NCBI RefSeq assembly: GCF_004364935.1 | Contig: NZ_SOBT01000008.1 | Coordinates: 1,243,534-1,307,533 of the forward strand | DNA: 64,000 nt | Reading direction: 5' to 3' | Origin: Panacagrimonas perspica | Lineage (GTDB): Bacteria > Pseudomonadota > Gammaproteobacteria > Nevskiales > Nevskiaceae | Part shown: positions 46,101 to 54,196 of the stretch, one piece after another | Layout: every line of letters starts with the position of its first letter | How positions within the stretch are numbered: position 1 is the stretch's first letter | The notes under the pieces: generated by a model | Told to the model about the DNA's origin: nothing | The model's database searches: none | The model's input: only the letters and a program-made list of their open reading frames with translations | Program-made: the position numbers and the translations under genes

Positions 46101-46991
46101 TCAGTGCGATGCCTGGATGGCGAACAACGTCGCCTGCGCGTAGTCCGTGCTGTCGCCCGTGTTGTTCTGGTTGTAGACGCCGGCCTTGAAATACAGGTCC
46201 AGGCCTTCGTACAGCGGATCGATGGTCTGGTTGAACACGGCGACTTCCCCCCGCGGACGCCGGATCGTGACCTTGAGCTGCAAACCATGAAGGTCGATCT
46301 CGTACCCAAAGGGCTCGCCCAGACCGATCCCGTTTCCGTCCTTGTTGGAGACGATGTCCGCCGACAACGTGCTGTCGCCCGACCGGACCCGATCGGTTCC
46401 GACGTAGAGGCGGCCGGTTCGCTCGTGCGGCTCCTTGTCGAAATAGAGCCTGACGACCTCGGTATCCGGTCCGTGTATCTGACCGATGACCACCCGACCC
46501 CGCTTTCCGGAATCCCCGGTCGCGGATACGGCGTCCACCTGCAACGCCACCTTGAGCCGTCCACCGGTGGAGGTCGTCCAGTTGTTCGCGGAATCCGATG
46601 CCGAGCCGTCGGGCTTTCGCATCTCCCGGAATTCGCAGCGCGGATACTTGCTGCCGCGGGTGTGTCCCGCGATATTCGGACTGCGCATGACCAGTCCGCC
46701 GTTGTACGGGTCGGTGTAGAAGACGTTGGCCAACTGGTAGCCCTGCTGCAGCTGCCGGCTCGAGATCTCGTCGCCGCTGGGCAACGTGAGTTTCCAATGC
46801 GTCAGATCGAAGTTTTCGTGCGGCGCCTTGACCGTCGATCCTCCGTAGGCGGGCTCCGGAAGCTCGGGTTGCGATCCCTGGGCGACCTCGCCCGGATCGC
46901 TGGAAGCGTCTTCCTGGCAGCTCGCGGCGAAGACGATCATCGTGATTCCCGCGAAGATCAGGACAAGCCGCACTGCTGGATTCGCCGTCAT
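46101..46991 (-). CDS. Polysaccharide lyase family 7 (alginate lyase), lipoprotein
   Basis: A 296-residue PL7 enzyme that cleaves alginate or a related uronate polymer. The signal peptide ends in a lipobox (FAASC, Cys25), so it is membrane-attached. All three PL7 signatures are present: R118-C-E-F-R (the R-x-E-x-R motif), Q171-I-H, and YFKAGVYNQN near 270. The ATG at 46991 has a GAGGA site. It sits between two diguanylate cyclase genes and a Na+/H+ antiporter, suggesting biofilm or matrix remodelling. Confidence 0.93.
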   Translation of the reverse strand: MTANPAVRLVLIFAGITMIVFAASCQEDASSDPGEVAQGSQPELPEPAYGGSTVKAPHENFDLTHWKLTLPSGDEISSRQLQQGYQLANVFYTDPYNGGLVMRSPNIAGHTRGSKYPRCEFREMRKPDGSASDSANNWTTSTGGRLKVALQVDAVSATGDSGKRGRVVIGQIHGPDTEVVRLYFDKEPHERTGRLYVGTDRVRSGDSTLSADIVSNKDGNGIGLGEPFGYEIDLHGLQLKVTIRRPRGEVAVFNQTIDPLYEGLDLYFKAGVYNQNNTGDSTDYAQATLFAIQASH

Positions 46992-47740
46992 ACGATTCCT
47001 CTGCCGTCCGGATGACGGCGTGCCGGTGGCGCTGGCGGTCGGCGACTCAGGGTCACGAACCGTCTTCGCTTGGATGAGCACGTCGGGAGCGAGCGTGATC
47101 ACCTGAAATGAACGGACAGCATCGGGTCCCGCTCAGCGGGGCCGGTCGATGTCCTTGCGTAGCGCGAGCTTCCTGCTTCCTGACAGCAGGCTGTCGCGCA
47201 CTGTCAGGAAATTGAAAGCCAGGCCAAGCTCGTGGCAGAGATCGTGCCGGGCGGACAAATCTCCGGCCAACCGGGAGATTCCGGTTGATTTCGATCGGGC
47301 CGTCGACCGTGCGATCGCGTGGAAACCGGCATTTGTCGCCGCAAACTGCATGGAATCCGGAACGCGAAACCGGATATCGCACGTTCGCGATGGCCGTCAG
47401 TCCCGCCCGCAGATTCGTCCGGAATCCTCTCCTTCGCCGGTGCGCGGTGTCGATCCGAGGCCGCTACGAGACCCGGTGCCTGACGATGATCCCGTCCGTG
47501 CGCGATAATTTCTCCAAGCCGAAAGGTCGATCACCTGCTCCTGAGCGCAAGTGCTCGTCCGCTTTCCGCCGGATCTGCCGGGCAGCGCCAGCGCCCAGCT
47601 CGCATCGGCACCACCCGCTCGCAGATGCATCAAGGAATGGACGAGATCGTCCTTCTCCCGCCCGTCGGCGCCGCCAGCGTCCCCGCAACGATCAGAACAA
47701 TGTCTTCCCGAATCACCGTGACCTTCAGGAGCGCCCCGCG
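46992..47740. other. 750-bp intergenic region with inverted repeats, no gene seen
   Basis: No supported gene. Two inverted repeats stand out: TTCCTGACAG (47177-47186) with CTGTCAGGAA (47201-47210), 14 nt apart, and AATCTCC (47258-47264) with GGAGATT (47274-47280). They sit between the divergent PL7 and antiporter genes and may be regulatory sites or RNA hairpins. Short overlapping frames in both strands lack ribosome sites and similarity. Confidence 0.5.
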
Positions 47741-49414
47741 ATGAGCGCCGTCATGGTCGTGCTCGCGCTGTTGCTCTGCGTCGCGGCCTCGGCCGTCGTC
47801 GTGCGCGTGTCGCGGCTGCCGCTTCCGCTCACGCAGATCGTGCTCGGGGCGGCCGTGAGCGTTCCGGATTTCGGTTTGCACGTGGAGCTGGAGCCGCACC
47901 TGTTCATGTTGCTGTTCGTGCCGCCGCTGCTGTTTGCCGACGGCTGGCGGATGCCCAAGCGCGAATTCTTCCAGCTGCGCGAGCGCATCCTGGCGCTGGC
48001 GTTCGGCCTGGTGCTGGTCACCGTCGTCGTCGTGGGTTACCTGCTGCACTGGATGATCCCCGCGATGCCGCTGGCGGTGGCGTTCGCCCTCGCGGCCGTG
48101 TTGTCACCGACCGACGCAGTGGCGGTCACGGCGCTTGCCGGCGGGATCGGCGTTCCCAAACGGCTGATGTACATTCTCGAAGGCGAGGCGCTGATGAACG
48201 ACGCCTCGGGCCTGACCGCGTTCAAGTTCGCGATCGCCGCAGCCGCCACCGGCGCGTTTTCGCTGACCCAGGCCTCCGTGGCCTTCCTGCTCGTTTCGAT
48301 CGGCGGCCTGCTGGTCGGCATCGCGATGGGCTGGGGAATGGCGGTGTTTCAGCGCTGGCTCGGCGGCTGGACGCGCATCCAGGCGCAGGGCGCGGTCGTG
48401 CTCACGCTGCTGTTGCCTTTTGCGGCCTACCTGCTCGCCGAACGCATCGGCACCTCGGGCATCCTAGCGGCGGTGGCCGCCGGCATGACGCTGAATCTGC
48501 GCAGCGCCGCACTCGAAACGGATCCCGAAACGCGCATCGCCACCACGCATATCTGGGCGATGCTGCAGTACGTGCTGACCGGCCTGATCTTCGTGCTGCT
48601 CGGGCTGCAGTTGCCGGACATCATCGGCAAGGCGCTGCACGAGGAATTCCACGACGACGGCCTCGCCGGTGCCAGCCGCCTGCTCGGCTATGCGGCGGCC
48701 ACGTCCGCGGCGTTGATCGCGGTCCGCCTGATCTGGGTGTGGGCCCTGTTCCGCATCACCCATATCTATGCCCGCTGGCGCGATGGCGTGCATCGACGGA
48801 TGCCGCACCTGCGTCTGTTGCTGGCGACCGCACTGGCCGGCGTGCGTGGCGCCATCACCCTGGCGGCGGTTCTGTCGGTCCCGCTGCTGCTGGGCGACGG
48901 CACGCCGTTTCCCGCGCGCAACCTGATGATCTTCATCGCCACGGCCGTGATCCTGCTGTCGCTGATCGTTGCGGCCGTCGGACTGCCACCGCTGTTGCGC
49001 GGCATCGCGCTCGGCGAGGACCGCGAGGTGCAGGAAGAGCAGCTCGCAAGAGTGCGTGCCTGCGAAGCGGGCATGGCGGCCGTTGCCGACGAGGCACGCC
49101 GCTTGAGCGGCACCGTCGGCAACAGCAGCGCAGTGACGCCGCAACTCGCGGCCGCCTCGCAGATCATCGACACCTACCAGCAACGACTCTCGGGCCTGAA
49201 CGGAGACGAGAGCACGCGTCAGACGGCCACCGAGCAGGCCGCTCTGTTGCTGACGCTGCGGCTGCGCGCGCTGCGTGCGGAGCGGGCCGAGATCCTGCGC
49301 ATGCACCGCCGCGACGAGATCAACGACATCGTGTTCAACCAGCTGATCTACGAGATCGACGTACGCGAAGCGGCATTCAAGCCCCGCGCGGGTCGAACCG
49401 AAGCGCACGGCTGA
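47741..49414 (+). CDS. CPA1-family Na+/H+ (cation/proton) antiporter
   Basis: A 557-residue inner-membrane exchanger with about 12 hydrophobic segments in the first ~420 residues. The SPTDAVAVTALAGG motif near residue 125 and EGEALMNDASGL near 148 (with the transport Asp) are CPA1 hallmarks. GVRGAITLAAVLSVPLLL lies near 367. A helical cytoplasmic tail (~120 residues, DREVQEEQLARVRACE onward) is regulatory in relatives. The ATG at 47741 follows CAGGAGCG. The frame is open far upstream but has no similarity there. Confidence 0.92.
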   Translation: MSAVMVVLALLLCVAASAVVVRVSRLPLPLTQIVLGAAVSVPDFGLHVELEPHLFMLLFVPPLLFADGWRMPKREFFQLRERILALAFGLVLVTVVVVGYLLHWMIPAMPLAVAFALAAVLSPTDAVAVTALAGGIGVPKRLMYILEGEALMNDASGLTAFKFAIAAAATGAFSLTQASVAFLLVSIGGLLVGIAMGWGMAVFQRWLGGWTRIQAQGAVVLTLLLPFAAYLLAERIGTSGILAAVAAGMTLNLRSAALETDPETRIATTHIWAMLQYVLTGLIFVLLGLQLPDIIGKALHEEFHDDGLAGASRLLGYAAATSAALIAVRLIWVWALFRITHIYARWRDGVHRRMPHLRLLLATALAGVRGAITLAAVLSVPLLLGDGTPFPARNLMIFIATAVILLSLIVAAVGLPPLLRGIALGEDREVQEEQLARVRACEAGMAAVADEARRLSGTVGNSSAVTPQLAAASQIIDTYQQRLSGLNGDESTRQTATEQAALLLTLRLRALRAERAEILRMHRRDEINDIVFNQLIYEIDVREAAFKPRAGRTEAHG

Positions 49415-49586
49415 TGCGGGACCGCGACTCCCTTCACGTGACCTCCCTCTGGAACGCCCCAAGCGCCCGGCGCGCGGGCGTGAACCGGTTCAACCCGGGA
49501 GGCTCGGATCGCCGTTCGGCGAGCGTTCGTACCACGGCTCGCATCCGCGCGGGCACGCCTGCCCCGCGTCCGGCCGGGGAGCGTCC

Positions 49587-50774
49587 GTGCCGCTAGATCC
49601 GCCGAGCGTGCTGGTTGCGCTGCTCGCCATGCATTCGCTGTACATGGTGCTGGAGCTCGGCATGTGGCTGCGCCGCCGGGATGACGATGCCCTCGCCTTC
49701 TGGGCGTTCGCGAATGCACTGGCCGCCACCTCCGCGTTGTGCTTCGGCATGCGCTACGCCTGGCCCTACGTCGTCACCGTGAGTCTCGGAAACGCCGTGC
49801 TGCTCGGCGCGTGGATGGCGATCTGGGCCGGCATGCGCCGCTTCTCGCAGCGCCGCGTCCCGCTGTTCGCGGTCATCGCGCTCCCCTTGTTGCTGGGCGC
49901 CGTGCTGCAGTTCACACCGGGGCTCCATGACAACTATGTGGCGCGCGTGGTCATCGTCACGGTGGCCTGGGTGGCCGGACTGCTATTGATCGTCTTCGAA
50001 TGTGCCCGTGCCGAGCGGGTCGAGCGCCTGGTGATGCGCCGCGCGTTGATGGTTGCGTTCCTGGTGCTCGCCTGCTTCGTCCTCGTCCGTGCCGGCCTGA
50101 CGTTGCGGGGTCCTCCGGCCGAAGACCGGATGCTGGTCGGTCAACTGGCCCTCGTGACCTTCTTCGTCAACATGCTCATCGGCATGACCTGGAATCTGGG
50201 CCTCCTGATGATGGTCAACGAGCAGCTCGAAGCGCGCCTGCGATGGACGGCGGATCGCGATGGCCTGACGAACCTGCTCAATCGTCGCGGCTTCCAGGAA
50301 TGGAGCCAGCGCGTACTGCAACGCGCCCGGCGTGATGGCGCGCCGGTGTCGCTGCTGGTGATGGATCTGGACCACTTCAAGACCATCAACGACCAGTACG
50401 GCCACGACATCGGCGACGATGTGCTGTGCGTGTTCTCGAACATCGCGCAACAGGCCCTCCGCCCCACCGACATTCTGGCGCGCCACGGTGGCGAGGAATT
50501 CTGCGCACTGCTCCCGAACGCCTCCGAGGACGAAGCCCTGGCGGTGGCCGAGCGTCTGCGGTGCGACTTCGCGAAGACGCCGATCCCGTTCGAGGGACAG
50601 GTCTTCAGTGCCACCGTCAGCATCGGGGCCGTCGAGATCGGCGCGGATGAAGACATCGGCCAGGCGCTCCGGCGAGCAGATGCGGCGCTGTATCAGGCCA
50701 AGACCAACGGGCGGGATCGCGTCGAGACGCAGGCGATCACATCCCGCATCACGATGCCCGCCGTCGCCGGCTAG
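49587..50774 (+). CDS. Membrane-bound diguanylate cyclase (GGDEF)
   Basis: A 395-residue protein. Six or seven membrane segments (about residues 5-205) form the sensor part. The GGDEF domain starts DRDGLTNLLNRRGFQ (about 229), with active site GGEEF at 301-305 and the I-site RPTD five residues before it. The enzyme is therefore expected to be active and feedback-inhibited. It starts with GTG at 49587, behind GGGGAG. It is the second intact cyclase within 5 kb. Confidence 0.92.
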   Translation: MPLDPPSVLVALLAMHSLYMVLELGMWLRRRDDDALAFWAFANALAATSALCFGMRYAWPYVVTVSLGNAVLLGAWMAIWAGMRRFSQRRVPLFAVIALPLLLGAVLQFTPGLHDNYVARVVIVTVAWVAGLLLIVFECARAERVERLVMRRALMVAFLVLACFVLVRAGLTLRGPPAEDRMLVGQLALVTFFVNMLIGMTWNLGLLMMVNEQLEARLRWTADRDGLTNLLNRRGFQEWSQRVLQRARRDGAPVSLLVMDLDHFKTINDQYGHDIGDDVLCVFSNIAQQALRPTDILARHGGEEFCALLPNASEDEALAVAERLRCDFAKTPIPFEGQVFSATVSIGAVEIGADEDIGQALRRADAALYQAKTNGRDRVETQAITSRITMPAVAG

Positions 50775-50915
50775 CCGGGCCGGCGACGCGCTCACGCTGC
50801 CTTCGCGGCGGCGTCCCTCACGGCCGATCGCAGTGACATCGTCGGCGCTGCGCCCACGCAACGCAGGTCCGTCGTGGATTCGCCGGCTCCCGGCGACCGC
50901 TTCGACGTGCTCCGG

Positions 50916-52019
50916 CTACAGCACGTAGTCGAGCTTCGGCGACTCGAGCGGCCCGACGCCGGCCGCCAGGTAGACCTCGTTCATGCGTCGATGCGCCGGC
51001 GTCGCGACCGGAGCCAGGCTTCGCGCACGCACGTTCGCGCCGAGCTTGACCAGCGAGATCATTGCGGTCGTCAGGCTGCCGACGACGTCCACGTCTTCGA
51101 GGAACGGCGCGAGGATCTCGACCGGAATGCGATGCGGAATCTCGGCGCAGCCGGCCAGCTCGCGCGGCAGCGGTGTTCCGTTCGAGCGCGGGTGCCGCTT
51201 CACCGCGACCGCGTGGCCTGCGTCGAGATGGCGGCGCACGGTCCCCTTGAGCGCCTCGAACAGCTCGGGATGCGCACGCAGGAAAGCGTCGTGAGGCAGC
51301 AGGAGCAGCATCCGCAACGTGCCGATGTGCGTGGCGTCCACGCCCGCCATTTCCATCGCACGCGCGTAGACCGCGCGTGCAGGCGGCGAGCGAAACCAGG
51401 CCGGCTCCAGCCGCTGCACATGCTTGCCCGCCAGTCCTTCATGAACCTGGTACGGCAGCATCACCCAGGCATCGCGGACGGCATCCGATCCGCCGACATG
51501 GCGCGGCTGCTCGGCGTCCACGCCGTAGATGAGCCGGCGCGCGCGCTCGGACAGCCACGTCAGCCAGGCTCCGCGCGACGGCAGGGGCATCGGCACGTAA
51601 CTGAACAGGCCATCGTCGACATAGGCACCGACCCCGGCGCCGAGATCATGCAGCGCAGCGTAGAACTCGGCACGGCGATCGTTGCCCGCGACGACCACGG
51701 CAGGTTCGATGCGAGCCGACAGCGCGCGCACCTGCTCCATCACGCGGCGGGCGCCGCGCAGCTTGTCGATGGGACGCTTTCCGATGCGGCCGAAGCGATG
51801 GAACTCGGCGATCGACTCGAAGCCGATCGCCCTGGCCGCTTCGACGATGTAATCCACCTCGCCCGGCCGTTGATCGATCAAGGCCAGTACGTTTCGCGAG
51901 CCGGCGAACGGCCCCGCGGCCAGGCCGATGGACCAGAAACTGTGCAGCGGCGTCGACGGCAGGAACAGGGCGCCGGCCGCCGCACCGGAGCGCGACGCCG
52001 AATCCGTCGTCGATGTCAC
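50916..52019 (-). CDS. Putative glycosyltransferase (sialyl/polysialyltransferase-like, GT-B)
   Basis: A 367-residue protein starting at GTG 52019. It resembles GT52/polysialyltransferase-type enzymes: an N-terminal STPLHSFWSIGLAA strand-helix typical of these families, a VKRHPRSNG motif near residue 285 (the His-Pro-type nucleotide-sugar site), and DVDVVGSLTTAMISLVKLGA near 325, the conserved Ser-Ser/Thr region near the C-terminus. The donor (CMP-sialic acid or similar) is inferred only. Translation is coupled to the upstream hydrolase gene by a 4-bp GTGA overlap. No capsule locus is visible around it. Confidence 0.65.
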   Translation of the reverse strand: MTSTTDSASRSGAAAGALFLPSTPLHSFWSIGLAAGPFAGSRNVLALIDQRPGEVDYIVEAARAIGFESIAEFHRFGRIGKRPIDKLRGARRVMEQVRALSARIEPAVVVAGNDRRAEFYAALHDLGAGVGAYVDDGLFSYVPMPLPSRGAWLTWLSERARRLIYGVDAEQPRHVGGSDAVRDAWVMLPYQVHEGLAGKHVQRLEPAWFRSPPARAVYARAMEMAGVDATHIGTLRMLLLLPHDAFLRAHPELFEALKGTVRRHLDAGHAVAVKRHPRSNGTPLPRELAGCAEIPHRIPVEILAPFLEDVDVVGSLTTAMISLVKLGANVRARSLAPVATPAHRRMNEVYLAAGVGPLESPKLDYVL

Positions 52020-52642
52020 GAGCGTGCGGCCTGTTGCGGGCCTGCTGTCGACGAACGGGTGGGATGACGAAGGACATCGGCATGCGTCGAGTCGACGAGG
52101 TCGCTCAACAACGCGAGGCCTTCGGACCAGGGGCCGTATCCACTCTCCGCGTTGACGTGACCGGCAAGCCCGAGGTCGTGCAGGCGGCTGGACCAGCGCT
52201 GCGCCAACTCGCCGGCATCTCCAAAGCCCAGCCAGGGATCGTTGCGGCTTGCGACCAGCAGCGAAGGAACGTCGATCGGGCCCAGGCCATCGAAGCGGAT
52301 ATCGAATTTCGCCGGGCTGGCCGGTGCAACCAGCATCACGGCACGCAGATGGGTCAGCAGCCGCGGCGCCGCGTGGACGGCCGCCAGGCAACCGAAGCTG
52401 TGCGCAACGAGCACGAGGTCGCGCGGACCGCGCAGGGCGACCTCGACGATCCGCTCACTCCACGACGCCAGGTCCGCACGGTGGCAATCGTGCTGCACGA
52501 CCCGTCCGGCGCCCAGAGACTGTTCCCAATGACTCTGCCAATGGCTCGGACCGCTGTCGTGCAGACCCGGAACGAGCAGCAGCTCCGGCGAGCCGGCGGC
52601 CCGGAACGAGTTCTTCAACGACTGTTTTGCCGCGTTTCCCAT
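52016..52642 (-). CDS. RBBP9/YdeN-family serine hydrolase
   Basis: A 208-residue alpha/beta hydrolase. It starts with ELLLVPGLHDSGPSHWQSHWEQ (about residues 20-41), the family hallmark. The nucleophile is in AHSFGCLA (Ser near 82), the Asp in ASRNDPWLGF near 138, and the His in GLAGHVNAESGYGPW near 161. The physiological substrate is unknown. It overlaps the start of the glycosyltransferase gene, so the two proteins are made together. Confidence 0.92.
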   Translation of the reverse strand: MGNAAKQSLKNSFRAAGSPELLLVPGLHDSGPSHWQSHWEQSLGAGRVVQHDCHRADLASWSERIVEVALRGPRDLVLVAHSFGCLAAVHAAPRLLTHLRAVMLVAPASPAKFDIRFDGLGPIDVPSLLVASRNDPWLGFGDAGELAQRWSSRLHDLGLAGHVNAESGYGPWSEGLALLSDLVDSTHADVLRHPTRSSTAGPQQAARS

Positions 52643-52777
52643 GAACGTGCTTCTGCTGACCTGATGACTTCAGCCTAAGCGACGATCGAGCGTCGTCAAA
52701 AGAACAACTGTCTATCCTGTTATGAATTCATCGCGCAGTGATTCCGCACTCGTTAGATGAGTTTCAGCGAACGCGGC

Positions 52778-54172
52778 TCAGGATTGCCCCAGCCCACCCA
52801 GGGCCTTGTAGATCGCCGTCACGCTCACATTCACGGCGGCCTCGGCCTGGGCCACGGCGTCCTCGGCTTCGAGCTGAGTGCGCTGCGCGTCGAGCAGAAC
52901 CAGGAAGTCGGTGACGCCCTCGCGATACTGGATCGCGGCCAGTTCCGCCGCGATGCGTGAAGCGGCCGCCTGCTCGCTCAGGCTTTTGAGCCGCGCCTGC
53001 TGGCTGGCGTAGGCGACGAAGCGGTTCTCGGTATCTTCGAGCGCGCTCAGCACCGCCTTCTCATAGTTGGTGGCGGCCACATCGGACAACGCCTCGCTGG
53101 CACGCAGACGCGCCCGTACCGATCCCATGTCCAGGGCAGCCCAGCGCACCGTTGGCGCCACCGACCACGCTCTTGCGTCGTTGCCACCCGTGTCGAAGAG
53201 CTGGCCAATGTCGCCGGACAGGAAGCCGACGAAGCCGGTGATGCTCACTTTCGGGAACAGGTCGGCCGTGGCGACGCCCACTCTGGCCGTCGCCGCCGCG
53301 AGTTCACGCTCCGCGGCACGGACGTCCGGCCGGCGACGCAACACGTCCGACAGATCGCCGACGGCGACGGCCTTCGCGTAGGCGGGCGCAGCGACCGCGG
53401 CGAGTTCGGCGTCGAGCGCTCCGGGCCGTTCACCGAGCAGCACGGCGAGCCGGTAGTAGCCCTGCTTCTGCGCGGCATCGAGCAAGGGGATGCTGGCCTC
53501 GACCGATTTGAGGCGCGCTCGGCTGCGCTGAACGTCGAGTGCGGTGACTCTTCCAGCATCGAAGCGCAGCTGCGTGAGTTCGAGCGTCTTGGCTTCGCTG
53601 TCCAGATCACGACGTGCGATGGCCACGCGTTTCTGGACGCCGCGAAGTTCGAAGTAGTTGCGTGCGACTTCTGCCGCAACGGTGATCTGGACATCGCGCA
53701 GCAAGGCTTCCTGCACGCCGACGTCTGCCTGTGCAGCTTCGATCGAGCGCCGCACGTGGCCGAACAGATCCAGCTCCCAGCTGGCGTCGAATCCGAGGCG
53801 CGCACTTTCCGAATCGACACGCGTGGAGCCCAGGCCCGGCTGCTGCTGATCGCTGCGCGAGTAACCCGCCTCGATCGGCACGTGCGGTCCCAGGTCGTAC
53901 TGACGTTCGCCGAAGACGGCACGCGCCGCGCGAACACGATCCAGCGCGATACGCAGATCCAGGTTCGCGCTCAACGCCGTGGTGACGAGCCGGTTCAGCG
54001 TGGCGTCGTCGAACTGGCTCCACCAGGCCGCTTCCGGGCTCTGCGTGACGAACGCCGGGTATGACGCGTTGAGCATCACGGCCGGCGCGGTATCGGGCTC
54101 ACGGTAATCAGGCCCCACCGCGCAGGCGGAGAGAAGAAGAGCGGTCCATCCGTAGAGAAGGATATTTTTCAT
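52778..54172 (-). CDS. RND efflux outer-membrane channel (NodT/OprM type)
   Basis: A 464-residue TolC-like outer-membrane lipoprotein. The lipobox is LLLSAC (Cys17), followed by the VGPDYREP segment seen in OprM-type proteins. Two OEP repeats of long helices cover about residues 55-250 and 265-455, with PDVRAAERELAAATARVGVATADLFP between them. It closes the tripartite pump encoded just upstream (24 bp gap) and would form the outer-membrane exit duct. Confidence 0.95.
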   Translation of the reverse strand: MKNILLYGWTALLLSACAVGPDYREPDTAPAVMLNASYPAFVTQSPEAAWWSQFDDATLNRLVTTALSANLDLRIALDRVRAARAVFGERQYDLGPHVPIEAGYSRSDQQQPGLGSTRVDSESARLGFDASWELDLFGHVRRSIEAAQADVGVQEALLRDVQITVAAEVARNYFELRGVQKRVAIARRDLDSEAKTLELTQLRFDAGRVTALDVQRSRARLKSVEASIPLLDAAQKQGYYRLAVLLGERPGALDAELAAVAAPAYAKAVAVGDLSDVLRRRPDVRAAERELAAATARVGVATADLFPKVSITGFVGFLSGDIGQLFDTGGNDARAWSVAPTVRWAALDMGSVRARLRASEALSDVAATNYEKAVLSALEDTENRFVAYASQQARLKSLSEQAAASRIAAELAAIQYREGVTDFLVLLDAQRTQLEAEDAVAQAEAAVNVSVTAIYKALGGLGQS

Positions 54173-54196
54173 GACGTGGAATTCCTTGGAACGCGC

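Noticed and set aside
46992-47740. Short frames in the gap treated as genes
   Set aside because: They overlap each other on both strands, lack ribosome sites, and show no protein-like motif.
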